From positions 1 to 7,940 of the forward strand of contig CAAGDT010000084.1 of NCBI GenBank assembly GCA_900768675.1: a stretch of DNA of 7,940 bases, given 5' to 3'. Positions within the stretch are counted from its first letter, which is position 1. Each line of letters begins with the position of its first letter. This stretch comes from Oscillospiraceae bacterium (GTDB lineage Bacteria; Bacillota; Clostridia; Oscillospirales; Ruminococcaceae). Positions 1 through 6,566 of this stretch are shown here, in pieces. The position numbers and the translations under genes were made by a program. The notes beneath the pieces are model-generated. The model worked only from the letters and a program-made list of their open reading frames with translations. It made no database searches and was not told the origin of the DNA.

Positions 1-84
1 GGCAGGCACAAAGCCTAGCCGTTATGCGGTTTCCTAGCATCTGACGGCTTCTCGGCAGTCTGCAATGTGACTTTTCAATAAGCT
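1..84. other. Non-coding stretch with two adjacent hairpins, possibly part of an RNA element
   Basis: No protein match was seen in any frame. Two hairpins abut each other: AGGC-ACAAA-GCCT (4-16), and a longer one with outer arms AGCCGT (17-22) and ACGGCT (44-49) and inner arms ATGC (24-27) and GCAT (37-40). On the minus strand the larger hairpin comes first and carries the loop TAGGAAACC. The position, just after a terminator and before the next minus-strand gene outside the window, suits a leader or small RNA. I compared it with the riboswitch and RNA classes I can recall and found no match. The element is cut by the window edge. Confidence 0.4.
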
Positions 85-113
85 AAATGCTGCCGCAAAA
101 TGCGGCAGCATTT
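85..113 (-). terminator. Terminator hairpin after the DHH phosphoesterase gene
   Basis: Perfect 12-base arms AAATGCTGCCGC and GCGGCAGCATTT enclose a 5-base loop, 6 bases after the phosphoesterase stop codon. On the minus strand it is followed by AGCTTATTG, a weak U-tract. On the plus strand the flank (ATGTATTT) is also T-rich, so it may work in both directions. Confidence 0.75.
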
Positions 114-119
114 ATGTAT

Positions 120-1049
120 TTACACGTTATAATATTTATCATAATTTACCAGCTCATCAAGCATCTTAGGCAGCTTTTCCTCGATTTCATCATCGCTGAA
201 CTGGCAGGTACCAACCTTTCTGTGTCCGCCGCCGCCGTATTTCAGCATAAGCTTTCCTACGTCAACGTTGCTGGTTTTGTTGATAATAGAGTAGCCTACC
301 GCCGCAGAGCAGCCCTTTCCGCCCTTGCCCGAAACTATCCAAGCGGAAATATTCTGCTCGGGATAAAGGCTGTAAATCATAAAGCGGTTGCCTGTATAAA
401 TCGGGTCAACGCCCCGAAGGTCGGTTATGATAACGTCACGCTTTATAACTGTATGCTCGTGCACCATTTTCTTGAAAAGCTCGCTCTGCTCGTTGTAAAC
501 CTCAATACGCTCCTTTATATCGGGCATATCAAGAATTTCCTGAGTGCTCATTGTGCGGCAGCATACAAGCAGCTTTTCCATAAGCTGATAGTTGCTTATG
601 GTGAAGTTGCGAAAACGTCCTAAGCCCGTTCTGGGGTCCATAAGGAAGCCTACTAAAATCCAGCCCTTGGGGTTTAAAATCTCGTCAACGGTAAGATTTC
701 CGCTGTCCACCTTGTCAACCGCCTCCATAAGGTCGTCGAACTGGGGGAAGCGCTCCTTTCCGCCGTAGTATTCATATATAATTCTTGCACAGCTGGGCGT
801 AATTCTGCTTTCGCCCTTGTACTTACCCTCAAGCTGTACTCTCTCATACTCGCTGGAGTGGTGGTCGAACCAGAGTCCGCAGCCCTCAACAAAGGGAACG
901 TTTGCAAGAACGTCGTTTTCCGTAACAGGAACGAGTCCGTCCTGAATATCCTTGGGGTGCTTAAAGGTGTAGGAATCTATAATGCCTGCTTCAAGCAAGA
1001 GAGCGCCGCAGGCAAGTCCGTCAAAGTCAGAACGTGTAATTAAATTCAT
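120..1049 (-). CDS. DHH/DHHA1 family phosphoesterase (exopolyphosphatase/NrnA-like)
   Basis: A 309-residue soluble protein with the DHH hydrolase motifs: ITRSDFDGLACG (4-15, Asp8 and Asp10), FDHHSSE (61-67, the DHH motif), and MEAVDKVDSG (108-117, a further metal-ligand Asp). At the C-terminus is the DHHA1 substrate-binding motif GGGGHRKVGT (272-281). Members use two manganese ions to cut phosphodiester or phosphoanhydride bonds; known substrates include oligoribonucleotides, pAp, c-di-AMP and polyphosphate, and the sequence alone does not decide between them. There is no membrane, PAS or GGDEF region, so it is not a GdpP-type protein. The start is the ATG at 1049, with GGAGG 11 bases upstream; a TTG 6 codons earlier overlaps that site and is less likely. 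It has its own promoter and terminator, so its position next to the transglutaminase operon need not mean a shared function. Confidence 0.92.
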   Translation of the reverse strand: MNLITRSDFDGLACGALLLEAGIIDSYTFKHPKDIQDGLVPVTENDVLANVPFVEGCGLWFDHHSSEYERVQLEGKYKGESRITPSCARIIYEYYGGKERFPQFDDLMEAVDKVDSGNLTVDEILNPKGWILVGFLMDPRTGLGRFRNFTISNYQLMEKLLVCCRTMSTQEILDMPDIKERIEVYNEQSELFKKMVHEHTVIKRDVIITDLRGVDPIYTGNRFMIYSLYPEQNISAWIVSGKGGKGCSAAVGYSIINKTSNVDVGKLMLKYGGGGHRKVGTCQFSDDEIEEKLPKMLDELVNYDKYYNV

Positions 1050-1104
1050 TTCAGCATATTCCTCCAAAAATACTTATTGCGGAAAACCGCTTATATCTTT
1101 ACTA

Positions 1105-1133
1105 ATTATAGCAAATCCCGATTGATTTTGCAA
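1105..1133 (-). promoter_or_regulatory. Sigma-A-type promoter of the DHH phosphoesterase gene
   Basis: On the minus strand, TTGCAA (1128-1133) and a perfect TATAAT (1105-1110) are 17 bases apart, with TGC before the -10 (extended -10). The -35 box starts 6 bases after the transglutaminase stop codon. No terminator separates the two genes, so the phosphoesterase can be made both from this promoter and by readthrough. The leader of about 48 bases contains a small GCGG-TTTT-CCGC hairpin (1079-1090). Confidence 0.87.
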
Positions 1134-1139
1134 CACTTT

Positions 1140-3806
1140 TCAATGCAAAAATAAGGAAATTTTAACAAAAAACCGCTTAATCGGGTTATATCTTCCCACA
1201 ATTCGCCCATAAACCGCTGTTACAAGGCGGTAAACCGCTCTTCTCTCCTCCTCCTCGGCAGGTGAAATCTCGGGAGTTCCGAACTCGCACTTCTCGAAAA
1301 TCGGCATAACGTCCATAAGAAACAGGTTAAGTCCCTTCATTACGATGTGCCGGTCAATGCGCTGTGCGTACTCGTAGAACTGCTCGCCCTCGGGCTGTAA
1401 GCCTTCAAGGGTATACAGCTCAATCAGAAAACGGTACATAAGGCATACCGCTTCCGTGGGCGGTCTTTTCCTGAAGGCGGCAAAAACCCGTTTTTCAGCC
1501 CTGAATACCGAGCGCACAAACATTACTGCCAGAAGAATTACAAAAGCGATAACAAGGGCAATTACAATTATCGGCAGATATTTCATCAGCTTATTTTCCG
1601 CTTGTGCAGGAACTCTTTCCGTGGCAGCTGTGCTTTCCGGCGGGGTAAGTGTGCTTTCGGTGGTTTCTGCTGTTCCGGTGTTTTCCGATGTTTCGCTTTG
1701 TGCAGGATTTGCTGCATTATCCCCGGTTGTACCGTCGGGCAGAGCCGTTGTATTTTCGGATATATCGGTAATAGCTGACGGGTCTTGCTCCGTCTGCTCA
1801 TCACCGAAGCCGGGAACAGCAGCAGTAGGGTCGAAGGGCAGCCAGCCTGCATTATCAAAATAAACCTCAACCCATGCATGCAGGTCCTTTTCCCGCAGAG
1901 TATAGCTATAACCGCCGTCAACCGGCACTCCCTCGCCGTAAGCCACATATCCCGTAACGTATCTTGCGGGGATTCCTATTTCTCTCAGGGCAAGCGTCAT
2001 CGCCGAAGCGAACAGGGCACAGTGTCCCTCCTTTGTTTCATAAAGGAAGCCCGAAAGCTGGTCGCTTCCGTTATCAACAGTCAGGGAGTAGGTAAAATTA
2101 TTCTTGAAATACTCGCAGATTGCATCTGCGGCAGTATATTTATCCATACCGGTTTTCAGCACGCCCTTTGTATAAAGGCTGCTTACGAAATCCTTTACCC
2201 TGTCGTCTGTTTTTGTGTATGCAGAATTTATAAACCCACGGTAGTTTTCTATATATTCGGAATACCGGTCCACAGAAACTCCCTCGGGAGGAGTTATGGT
2301 CTGCCCGCTCCAGCCCTCGGCTGAAGTAACGGCGGCGGGATTTGTTATATTCGGCGTAAGGGAAAGACATTCGTAGGTCTTTATATACCCCGAGCTGGGT
2401 TTAAGCCGCAGAACGTAATCGCCGTAGCTGTCGTAGTAGGTGCTGTCCCTGTAATTAAGCTCGTAGGTTGCAAGGGGCTGGAAAATAACCCTGGAATTTC
2501 TGCGGTAGGTAACGGAAATTTTCTGAAGCGGCATAACCTGGTCGGGGTTATAGCCGTATCTTGATAAAATCTGACGGAAAACCTGATACTCCGCTTCGGG
2601 GTAATAGTCAGAAAGAAGCTTTTCGTAGCTTTCTCCGCCGGGCGTAACATAATTCCCGTAAACATCGCCTATTACCGTCCAGCCATTTCCTTTAAAGTCA
2701 ACTCCGATATCCCCTCTCAGATAAACCGGAACATCGTTTCTCTCAAGTACAACGTCCAGCACGGGGAGATTGCTTTCCGAGGGAGCGGAAAGTCCGATTT
2801 CTTCCTTCCTTCCGATAGCGCCGCTGTTGCTGAAATAGTCCTTTTCGTCTGCATTACCAAAGCTTTTCCCGATAATATTTCCTATCCTGTCTGCAACCTC
2901 GATACTCATATCCGTAACCTTTTCTATGAGCAGCTGTGCGTTAAGCCCCTGTCCCTCGGGAACGGCGGCTGCTGCACAGGCAAAGACCGCAGCGCAGAGG
3001 AGAAACGCCGCAAAGCCGTTTGCGGTGTATTTCATATACCTTGAAGCGTCCTCTTTAAGCTTCCTGCCGAAAAAGAAAAATCGTGTGCGCTTGCGGTACT
3101 GCGCCTCGCCCCGGTGCACCGCAACCCTTGCAGCAATAGGATTTCCGAAAACCATATTGCTGTCAAGGCGGTAGCTTGAACCTATTGCAAGAAGCGCCCC
3201 GTAGGAAGCTGCAAGGGGTACAACAGAATTATGAAAGCCCGCAATTTCCGCAGCAAAGGCAGGAACGCAGACAATTCCTATAAGAAGCGCAGGGTAAAAG
3301 GGCTTTATTCTTGTACGAAAGGCGGCGGTAAAGACTACTGCACAAAGAAAAGCAAAAAATAAAGCCGCAAGCAGACAGCCCGCCATCATTTCCTCGTCCA
3401 GATAGCCGTGATTAAGGCGAAAGGCGTCGTTTATAACTAAATCCTTTGTTTTGAGCAGTCTGCTGTCCAGCCGCAGCATCATATAATCCCAGAAATAGCC
3501 TGCATATTTTATGAGAGGCTTTCGGAAGAAAAAGCCCGCAGCAGCCGCAAGAGCAGTAATGCCAAAATAAACGGCGGAGGAGGGCAGAACGGAGGCAAGA
3601 ACAAAAATAACCGCCGTCATCGCCGCAGCAGCGCCTGCAATCAGAAACCTGTCAACCGTAAAATAGTACAGGTCGGCAAAGAAAAGAACCGCCGAAACGC
3701 AGAGAGTGCAGAGCAAAGCAAGCCTCACCGTCATCAGACCGAAGACGGCGGGCTTTTTTGTAAAATATGCGTCGTGCATTATTCTCTGCCCATCGGTATT
3801 AGCCAT
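1140..3806 (-). CDS. Membrane-anchored transglutaminase-like protein (TgpA/YebA type)
   Basis: An 888-residue protein with the TgpA layout. Hydrophobic segments lie at about 22-48, 52-74, 78-94, 140-163, 169-190, 193-211 and 262-282, followed by a large extracytoplasmic part. The transglutaminase-like core is at about 530-665 with the catalytic triad Cys596 (in EGHCALFAS), His643 (in LHAWVEVYF) and Asp659 (in WLPFDPT). A Thr/Ser/Glu/Pro-rich linker (about 665-738) leads to a last membrane helix (743-765) and a cytoplasmic tail of about 120 residues resembling the C-terminal domain of TgpA proteins. The ATG has AAGGA 6 bases upstream, overlapping the stop of the DUF58 gene 9 bases away. It is the last gene of the moxR operon, as in B. 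subtilis yeaC-yeaD-yebA. The family may cleave or crosslink envelope proteins or peptides. The triad is intact, so it is probably active; its substrate is unknown. Confidence 0.94.
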   Translation of the reverse strand: MANTDGQRIMHDAYFTKKPAVFGLMTVRLALLCTLCVSAVLFFADLYYFTVDRFLIAGAAAAMTAVIFVLASVLPSSAVYFGITALAAAAGFFFRKPLIKYAGYFWDYMMLRLDSRLLKTKDLVINDAFRLNHGYLDEEMMAGCLLAALFFAFLCAVVFTAAFRTRIKPFYPALLIGIVCVPAFAAEIAGFHNSVVPLAASYGALLAIGSSYRLDSNMVFGNPIAARVAVHRGEAQYRKRTRFFFFGRKLKEDASRYMKYTANGFAAFLLCAAVFACAAAAVPEGQGLNAQLLIEKVTDMSIEVADRIGNIIGKSFGNADEKDYFSNSGAIGRKEEIGLSAPSESNLPVLDVVLERNDVPVYLRGDIGVDFKGNGWTVIGDVYGNYVTPGGESYEKLLSDYYPEAEYQVFRQILSRYGYNPDQVMPLQKISVTYRRNSRVIFQPLATYELNYRDSTYYDSYGDYVLRLKPSSGYIKTYECLSLTPNITNPAAVTSAEGWSGQTITPPEGVSVDRYSEYIENYRGFINSAYTKTDDRVKDFVSSLYTKGVLKTGMDKYTAADAICEYFKNNFTYSLTVDNGSDQLSGFLYETKEGHCALFASAMTLALREIGIPARYVTGYVAYGEGVPVDGGYSYTLREKDLHAWVEVYFDNAGWLPFDPTAAVPGFGDEQTEQDPSAITDISENTTALPDGTTGDNAANPAQSETSENTGTAETTESTLTPPESTAATERVPAQAENKLMKYLPIIVIALVIAFVILLAVMFVRSVFRAEKRVFAAFRKRPPTEAVCLMYRFLIELYTLEGLQPEGEQFYEYAQRIDRHIVMKGLNLFLMDVMPIFEKCEFGTPEISPAEEEERRAVYRLVTAVYGRIVGRYNPIKRFFVKISLFLH

Positions 3807-3815
3807 AAATCTTCC

Positions 3816-5012
3816 TTATTTCATCGAATTTCTCAGGGAAAGCCCTATGTCCTCCGGGTCTATTCCGAAAATGGAGATATTGCCTCTTGCCGCCGCAGCC
3901 GCCATAAGCTCATCATCAGCCTTTTCCCCCGTAAGATATATCCTTATGCTTTTCATAGCTTCCCCGCCGCAGCTCATTATGCTGTGCAGCTCATCGGCAG
4001 TAAGGGCGGGCGCTATTATAAACAGGGTTTCCGCATTGTCGAAAACCTTCTTCTGCTCTGCCGCAAGCACAGCCGCCCCCGTTCCCTCCGCCGAAATCGG
4101 CAGGGTTGAATATGCAAGAAACAGCCGCTCGTAATCGCTTCTTGTTTCTGCGGCAATTACCTCCGCTTCTCCCGAAGCGTCCCGATACAGATTAACAGCG
4201 CATCTTCCGTCGGCTATAATTTTGCGTGTAAATGCAAGAGCAGACTCTATAACTGCGTCAACGGTGCGCATATTGTCCTCGTCCTGTGCAAATATCCCTG
4301 TTGTATCGGCAATAATAATGGTGTTGCTGCCAAGATTCTGCTCCATCTGCTTTACCACAAGCTCGTCCTGCTTTGCGGAAAGCTTCCAGTGAACAAAGCG
4401 CAGGGAGTCACCCTCGGTATATTTTCTTACTGCCGCAAAGGCGGTATTTTCAATAAAGCTGGGTGTTGTGCGGTTGCTGTCGAAATCGTCTCCGCTTAAA
4501 ACGTTGTCGTCCTCGATAGAGAACTGCCTCGGTGCAACAACGGCGGTACAGTCCGGGGTAAGCCTTATCCTGAAGCGGAAAAGCCGAAGCAAATCGTATA
4601 TATCAACCGCTTCAAGTCCTAAGCTGTACTCTCCACGGTAAAGGATATTGCCCGTAAATAAGAACTCGGCGGTGCTGAAGGGCATAACGCTTACAATAAG
4701 CTGCCGCTCCCCTGTAACTCGCCCGTCCGAGTCATGAAAATTCCCTGTTAACCGCAAGGGAGAAACAGGGAGAATAAACCTGTTCTTAACTTTTACGCAA
4801 ACGCTGAACTCCTGAAGCTTATGGACAAACATACTTTTAGGAGCAGTTTCTACCTTAATCAGAAGCCTTGTGCAGAGGAACAGCAGAAAAGAAATCAGGG
4901 GAATTGCCGCTGCCGCAATAAGCAGCACAAAGGTAAGGCGGCTCTCATAGCCCAGGGCGAGGGCAAGGGCTGCCAGAAGAAAAAGTATATAAAGTAACCT
5001 GTATTTCGCCAT
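3816..5012 (-). CDS. DUF58 domain membrane protein
   Basis: With the ATG at 5012 the protein has 398 residues. Two hydrophobic segments lie near the N-terminus (about 5-21 and 25-47), followed by a soluble domain. The DUF58 signature is at about 195-224: VRKYTEGDSLRFVHWKLSAK, then QDELVVKQME. After it comes TIIIADTTG, the position of a VWA-like strand, but without a full DxSxS metal site. The moxR stop TGA is immediately followed by in-frame TTG and GTG codons and then this ATG, and no good Shine-Dalgarno is visible. Translation is therefore probably coupled to moxR, and the true start may be up to 4 codons earlier (5024 or 5021). The family is a standard partner of MoxR ATPases and matches B. 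subtilis yeaD in order. A role as adaptor between the ATPase and the membrane transglutaminase is inference. Confidence 0.93.
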   Translation of the reverse strand: MAKYRLLYILFLLAALALALGYESRLTFVLLIAAAAIPLISFLLFLCTRLLIKVETAPKSMFVHKLQEFSVCVKVKNRFILPVSPLRLTGNFHDSDGRVTGERQLIVSVMPFSTAEFLFTGNILYRGEYSLGLEAVDIYDLLRLFRFRIRLTPDCTAVVAPRQFSIEDDNVLSGDDFDSNRTTPSFIENTAFAAVRKYTEGDSLRFVHWKLSAKQDELVVKQMEQNLGSNTIIIADTTGIFAQDEDNMRTVDAVIESALAFTRKIIADGRCAVNLYRDASGEAEVIAAETRSDYERLFLAYSTLPISAEGTGAAVLAAEQKKVFDNAETLFIIAPALTADELHSIMSCGGEAMKSIRIYLTGEKADDELMAAAAARGNISIFGIDPEDIGLSLRNSMK

Positions 5013-5024
5013 TTTACGCACCAA

Positions 5025-5966
5025 TCAGTTTCTTGTAAAGGGCGGCTTTATGGATTTAATAATATCCTTTAAAACGTCCATAATATCCGCCCGCTTAATC
5101 TTTGCCTCCTGTGAAAGCCTTATTCTGTGGGGCAGGACGTAGGGCGTCATACGAAGCACGTCCTCGGGGACAACGTAGGGGCGGTTATTCAGAAAAGCGT
5201 AGCTCTGCGCCGCTCTCATAAGGGCAAGGGAGGCTCTGGGGCTTGCGCCTAACTGTACTGCGGGGTGGGTTCTTGTTGCAGCAACAATTTCAACGATATA
5301 GCGATAAACCGAAGGCTCTATATTGATGCTACGGGCGTCCTCGATTGCAGCCTCGATTTCCTCCTTTGTGCAGATAGGTATAACCATATCCAGCGGGTCG
5401 GAGCAGCGCCTGTTTGCAATAATCCCGATTTCCTGCTCAATAGTAGGATAGCCCACGGAAATTTTCATCATAAAGCGGTCAAGCTGAGCCTCAGGCAGCG
5501 GAAATGTGCCTATGTAGCCAAGCTCGTTCTGTGTGGCGATAACCATAAAGGGCTGGGGCAGGTCGTGTGTAACACCGTCAACGGTAACTCTCTGCTCCTC
5601 CATAGCCTCTAAAAGCGCCGACTGGGTTTTCGGCGTGGCTCTGTTTATCTCGTCTGCAAGAAGTATATTTGTCATAACAAGCCCCGCTCTGTACTCGAAG
5701 CGGTTGCTTTCCTTATTGAACATTGTAAAGCCTGTTATATCCGAAGCCATAACGTCCGGGGTGAACTGTGCCCTGCGGCTTAAAAGCCCAGCCGCCTTGC
5801 CTATTGCAGTAGCAAGTGTGGTTTTTCCTACTCCCGGTACGTCCTCAACAAGAACATGTCCTCCCGAAAGCAAAGCGATAAGCAGCATTGTAACAACGTC
5901 ACGTTTTCCTACAATAACCTTTTCAACCTCGTCTGCAATCTGCTGAATTTTCTTATTCTGAAGCAT
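5025..5966 (-). CDS. MoxR-family AAA+ ATPase
   Basis: A 313-residue cytoplasmic ATPase of usual family length. Walker A is GVGKTT (45-50, Lys48), preceded by the hallmark HVLVEDVP. Walker B is ILLADEINR (101-109, Asp105 and Glu106), followed by the MoxR signature TPKTQSALLEAMEE. Sensor 1 is ATQN (144-147), LPEAQLDRF (157-165) carries the arginine finger region, and sensor 2 is GASPRASLAL (240-249). All catalytic parts are intact. MoxR proteins are thought to act as chaperone-like remodelers of partner proteins, often DUF58 or VWA proteins. Here the partner is the next gene, a DUF58 protein, which starts at or just after the moxR stop. The start codon has GGAG 7 bases upstream. It is the first gene of the operon and corresponds by family and order to B. 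subtilis yeaC. The substrate is unknown. Confidence 0.96.
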   Translation of the reverse strand: MLQNKKIQQIADEVEKVIVGKRDVVTMLLIALLSGGHVLVEDVPGVGKTTLATAIGKAAGLLSRRAQFTPDVMASDITGFTMFNKESNRFEYRAGLVMTNILLADEINRATPKTQSALLEAMEEQRVTVDGVTHDLPQPFMVIATQNELGYIGTFPLPEAQLDRFMMKISVGYPTIEQEIGIIANRRCSDPLDMVIPICTKEEIEAAIEDARSINIEPSVYRYIVEIVAATRTHPAVQLGASPRASLALMRAAQSYAFLNNRPYVVPEDVLRMTPYVLPHRIRLSQEAKIKRADIMDVLKDIIKSIKPPFTRN

Positions 5967-6000
5967 TTTCTATCTCCAAGCATTTATATTATGATATTTT

Positions 6001-6029
6001 ATTATACCATTTTCAGCGCACAAAATCAA
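6001..6029 (-). promoter_or_regulatory. Sigma-A-type promoter of the moxR operon
   Basis: On the minus strand, TTGATT (6024-6029) is separated by exactly 17 bases from a perfect TATAAT (6001-6006), which is preceded by TGG, giving an extended -10. Transcription would start near 5994, leaving a leader of about 28 bases before the moxR ATG. Confidence 0.88.
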
Positions 6030-6032
6030 CCG

Positions 6033-6056
6033 TTTTGCAAAAAAGACAGATTTTTC
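6033..6056 (-). repeat. A/T-rich direct repeat, copy 1, abutting the moxR promoter
   Basis: Plus-strand TTTT-GC-AAAAAAGACA-GA-TTTTTC. It begins 3 bases upstream of the moxR -35 hexamer and matches copy 2 at 6130-6152 except for three substitutions and one T of length. The A/T-rich runs could act as an UP-like element, or the shared GACA core could be a protein binding site. Confidence 0.5.
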
Positions 6057-6129
6057 GCATAAACGGCATAGCAACCTCTATTATTAATAACAGTCTAAAG
6101 GGATAAAAAGTGACATAAATTTCACAACT

Positions 6130-6152
6130 TTTTCCAAAAAAGACAAATTTTC
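6130..6152 (-). repeat. A/T-rich direct repeat, copy 2
   Basis: Plus-strand TTTT-CC-AAAAAAGACA-AA-TTTTC, the same orientation as copy 1 and 97 bases further upstream of the moxR promoter. The core AAAAAAGACA and its flanking T-runs are conserved between the two copies. Confidence 0.5.
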
Positions 6153-6228
6153 TTTTATTTTGTACAAAAATGCGGTGGCGGTTTTGTTGGCTATTACAAG
6201 AGAGAGGAGAGGTTTTGAGAGATTTGAG

Positions 6229-6278
6229 CAAGGGGGCTGCTCGCCCCCTTGAACCCCCGGCAAGCGCGACGGCGCTTG
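6229..6278. repeat. Twin GC-rich hairpin, candidate dispersed palindromic repeat
   Basis: The first hairpin has perfect 9-base arms CAAGGGGGC (6229-6237) and GCCCCCTTG (6243-6251). The second has perfect 7-base arms CAAGCGC (6261-6267) and GCGCTTG (6272-6278) around GACG. They are joined by a short linker containing a second CCCCC that could compete for the GGGGG of the first arm. Both hairpins begin CAAG and end CTTG. The GC content is far above that of the flanks. No U-tract follows on either strand, so this is not an ordinary terminator. Confidence 0.65.
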
Positions 6279-6525
6279 ACCCGTTTGAAGCTTGATTAAC
6301 GCTTTTTGTTTATAGATTCACATTTACAGGTCTTGTGGCTGTGTTGTTGTGGAGTAGATTGCTAAAATGGTTAGTAATGGTCTTGGCTGTACTCTCCTGT
6401 TTTCTCAACTCCCGAAATAAACCGCGAAGCGTCTGAAAGTTTTTGCGCAGCTTGCTGCATAGCTTCTTTTCAAAAAGGCGTCCTCTCTCTTTTCTCTGAA
6501 AATCTCTTCTCTCTGAAAAACTCTC

Positions 6526-6559
6526 CAAAAATCTCGCCCCACAGACAAGCTGCGGGGCG
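6526..6559 (-). terminator. Intrinsic terminator of the ribU transcript
   Basis: On the minus strand, 8 bases after the ribU stop codon, 10-bp arms CGCCCCGCAG and CTGTGGGGCG (one G-U pair) enclose a 5-base loop. AGA and then a run of five T follow. This is a strong rho-independent terminator and separates ribU from the moxR operon. Confidence 0.9.
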
Positions 6560-6566
6560 GAAGCGG

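Larger units (their letters stand above)
6057..6525. other. Intergenic region without a convincing gene
   Basis: About 470 bases between the ribU terminator and the moxR promoter region. Open frames here (for example minus strand 6310-6528 and 6013-6231) have low-complexity or basic translations, TTG starts or no ribosome binding site, and no family I recognise. Visible structure is a GA-rich tract on the plus strand (about 6199-6228), the twin hairpin at 6229-6278, a CT-rich tract at about 6485-6525 whose minus strand repeats a GAGA-TTTT-CAGAGA pattern twice, and one of two A/T-rich direct repeats. The two GA-rich tracts are in opposite orientation near the two ends, so the whole piece may be a decayed dispersed element, but the similarity could be only compositional. 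Confidence 0.6.

Noticed and set aside
1..84. c-di-GMP-I, cobalamin, SRP, tmRNA or ribozyme element
   Set aside because: Some short pieces recall these classes (for example ACAAAGCC or GGAAACC), but the conserved cores of each are missing.
1050..1067. TTG start 6 codons upstream of the DHH phosphoesterase ATG
   Set aside because: That codon overlaps the GGAGG ribosome binding site, which is placed to serve the ATG at 1049.
1456..2324. Plus-strand open frames inside the transglutaminase gene
   Set aside because: They mirror the low-complexity linker and catalytic domain on the other strand; the minus-strand gene has full domain and motif support.
6013..6231. Minus-strand open frame of 72 codons overlapping the moxR promoter
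   Set aside because: It runs over the -35/-10 region and both direct repeats, has no convincing ribosome binding site at its start, and resembles no family I know.
6229..6278. Ordinary terminator for ribU or for a plus-strand gene
   Set aside because: No run of T follows either hairpin on either strand, and ribU already has a strong terminator at 6526-6559.
6310..6528. Minus-strand open frame of 72 codons after the ribU terminator
   Set aside because: It begins with TTG inside the terminator's downstream tract, has no ribosome binding site, and its translation is a low-complexity Lys/Arg/Glu string from GA-rich DNA.
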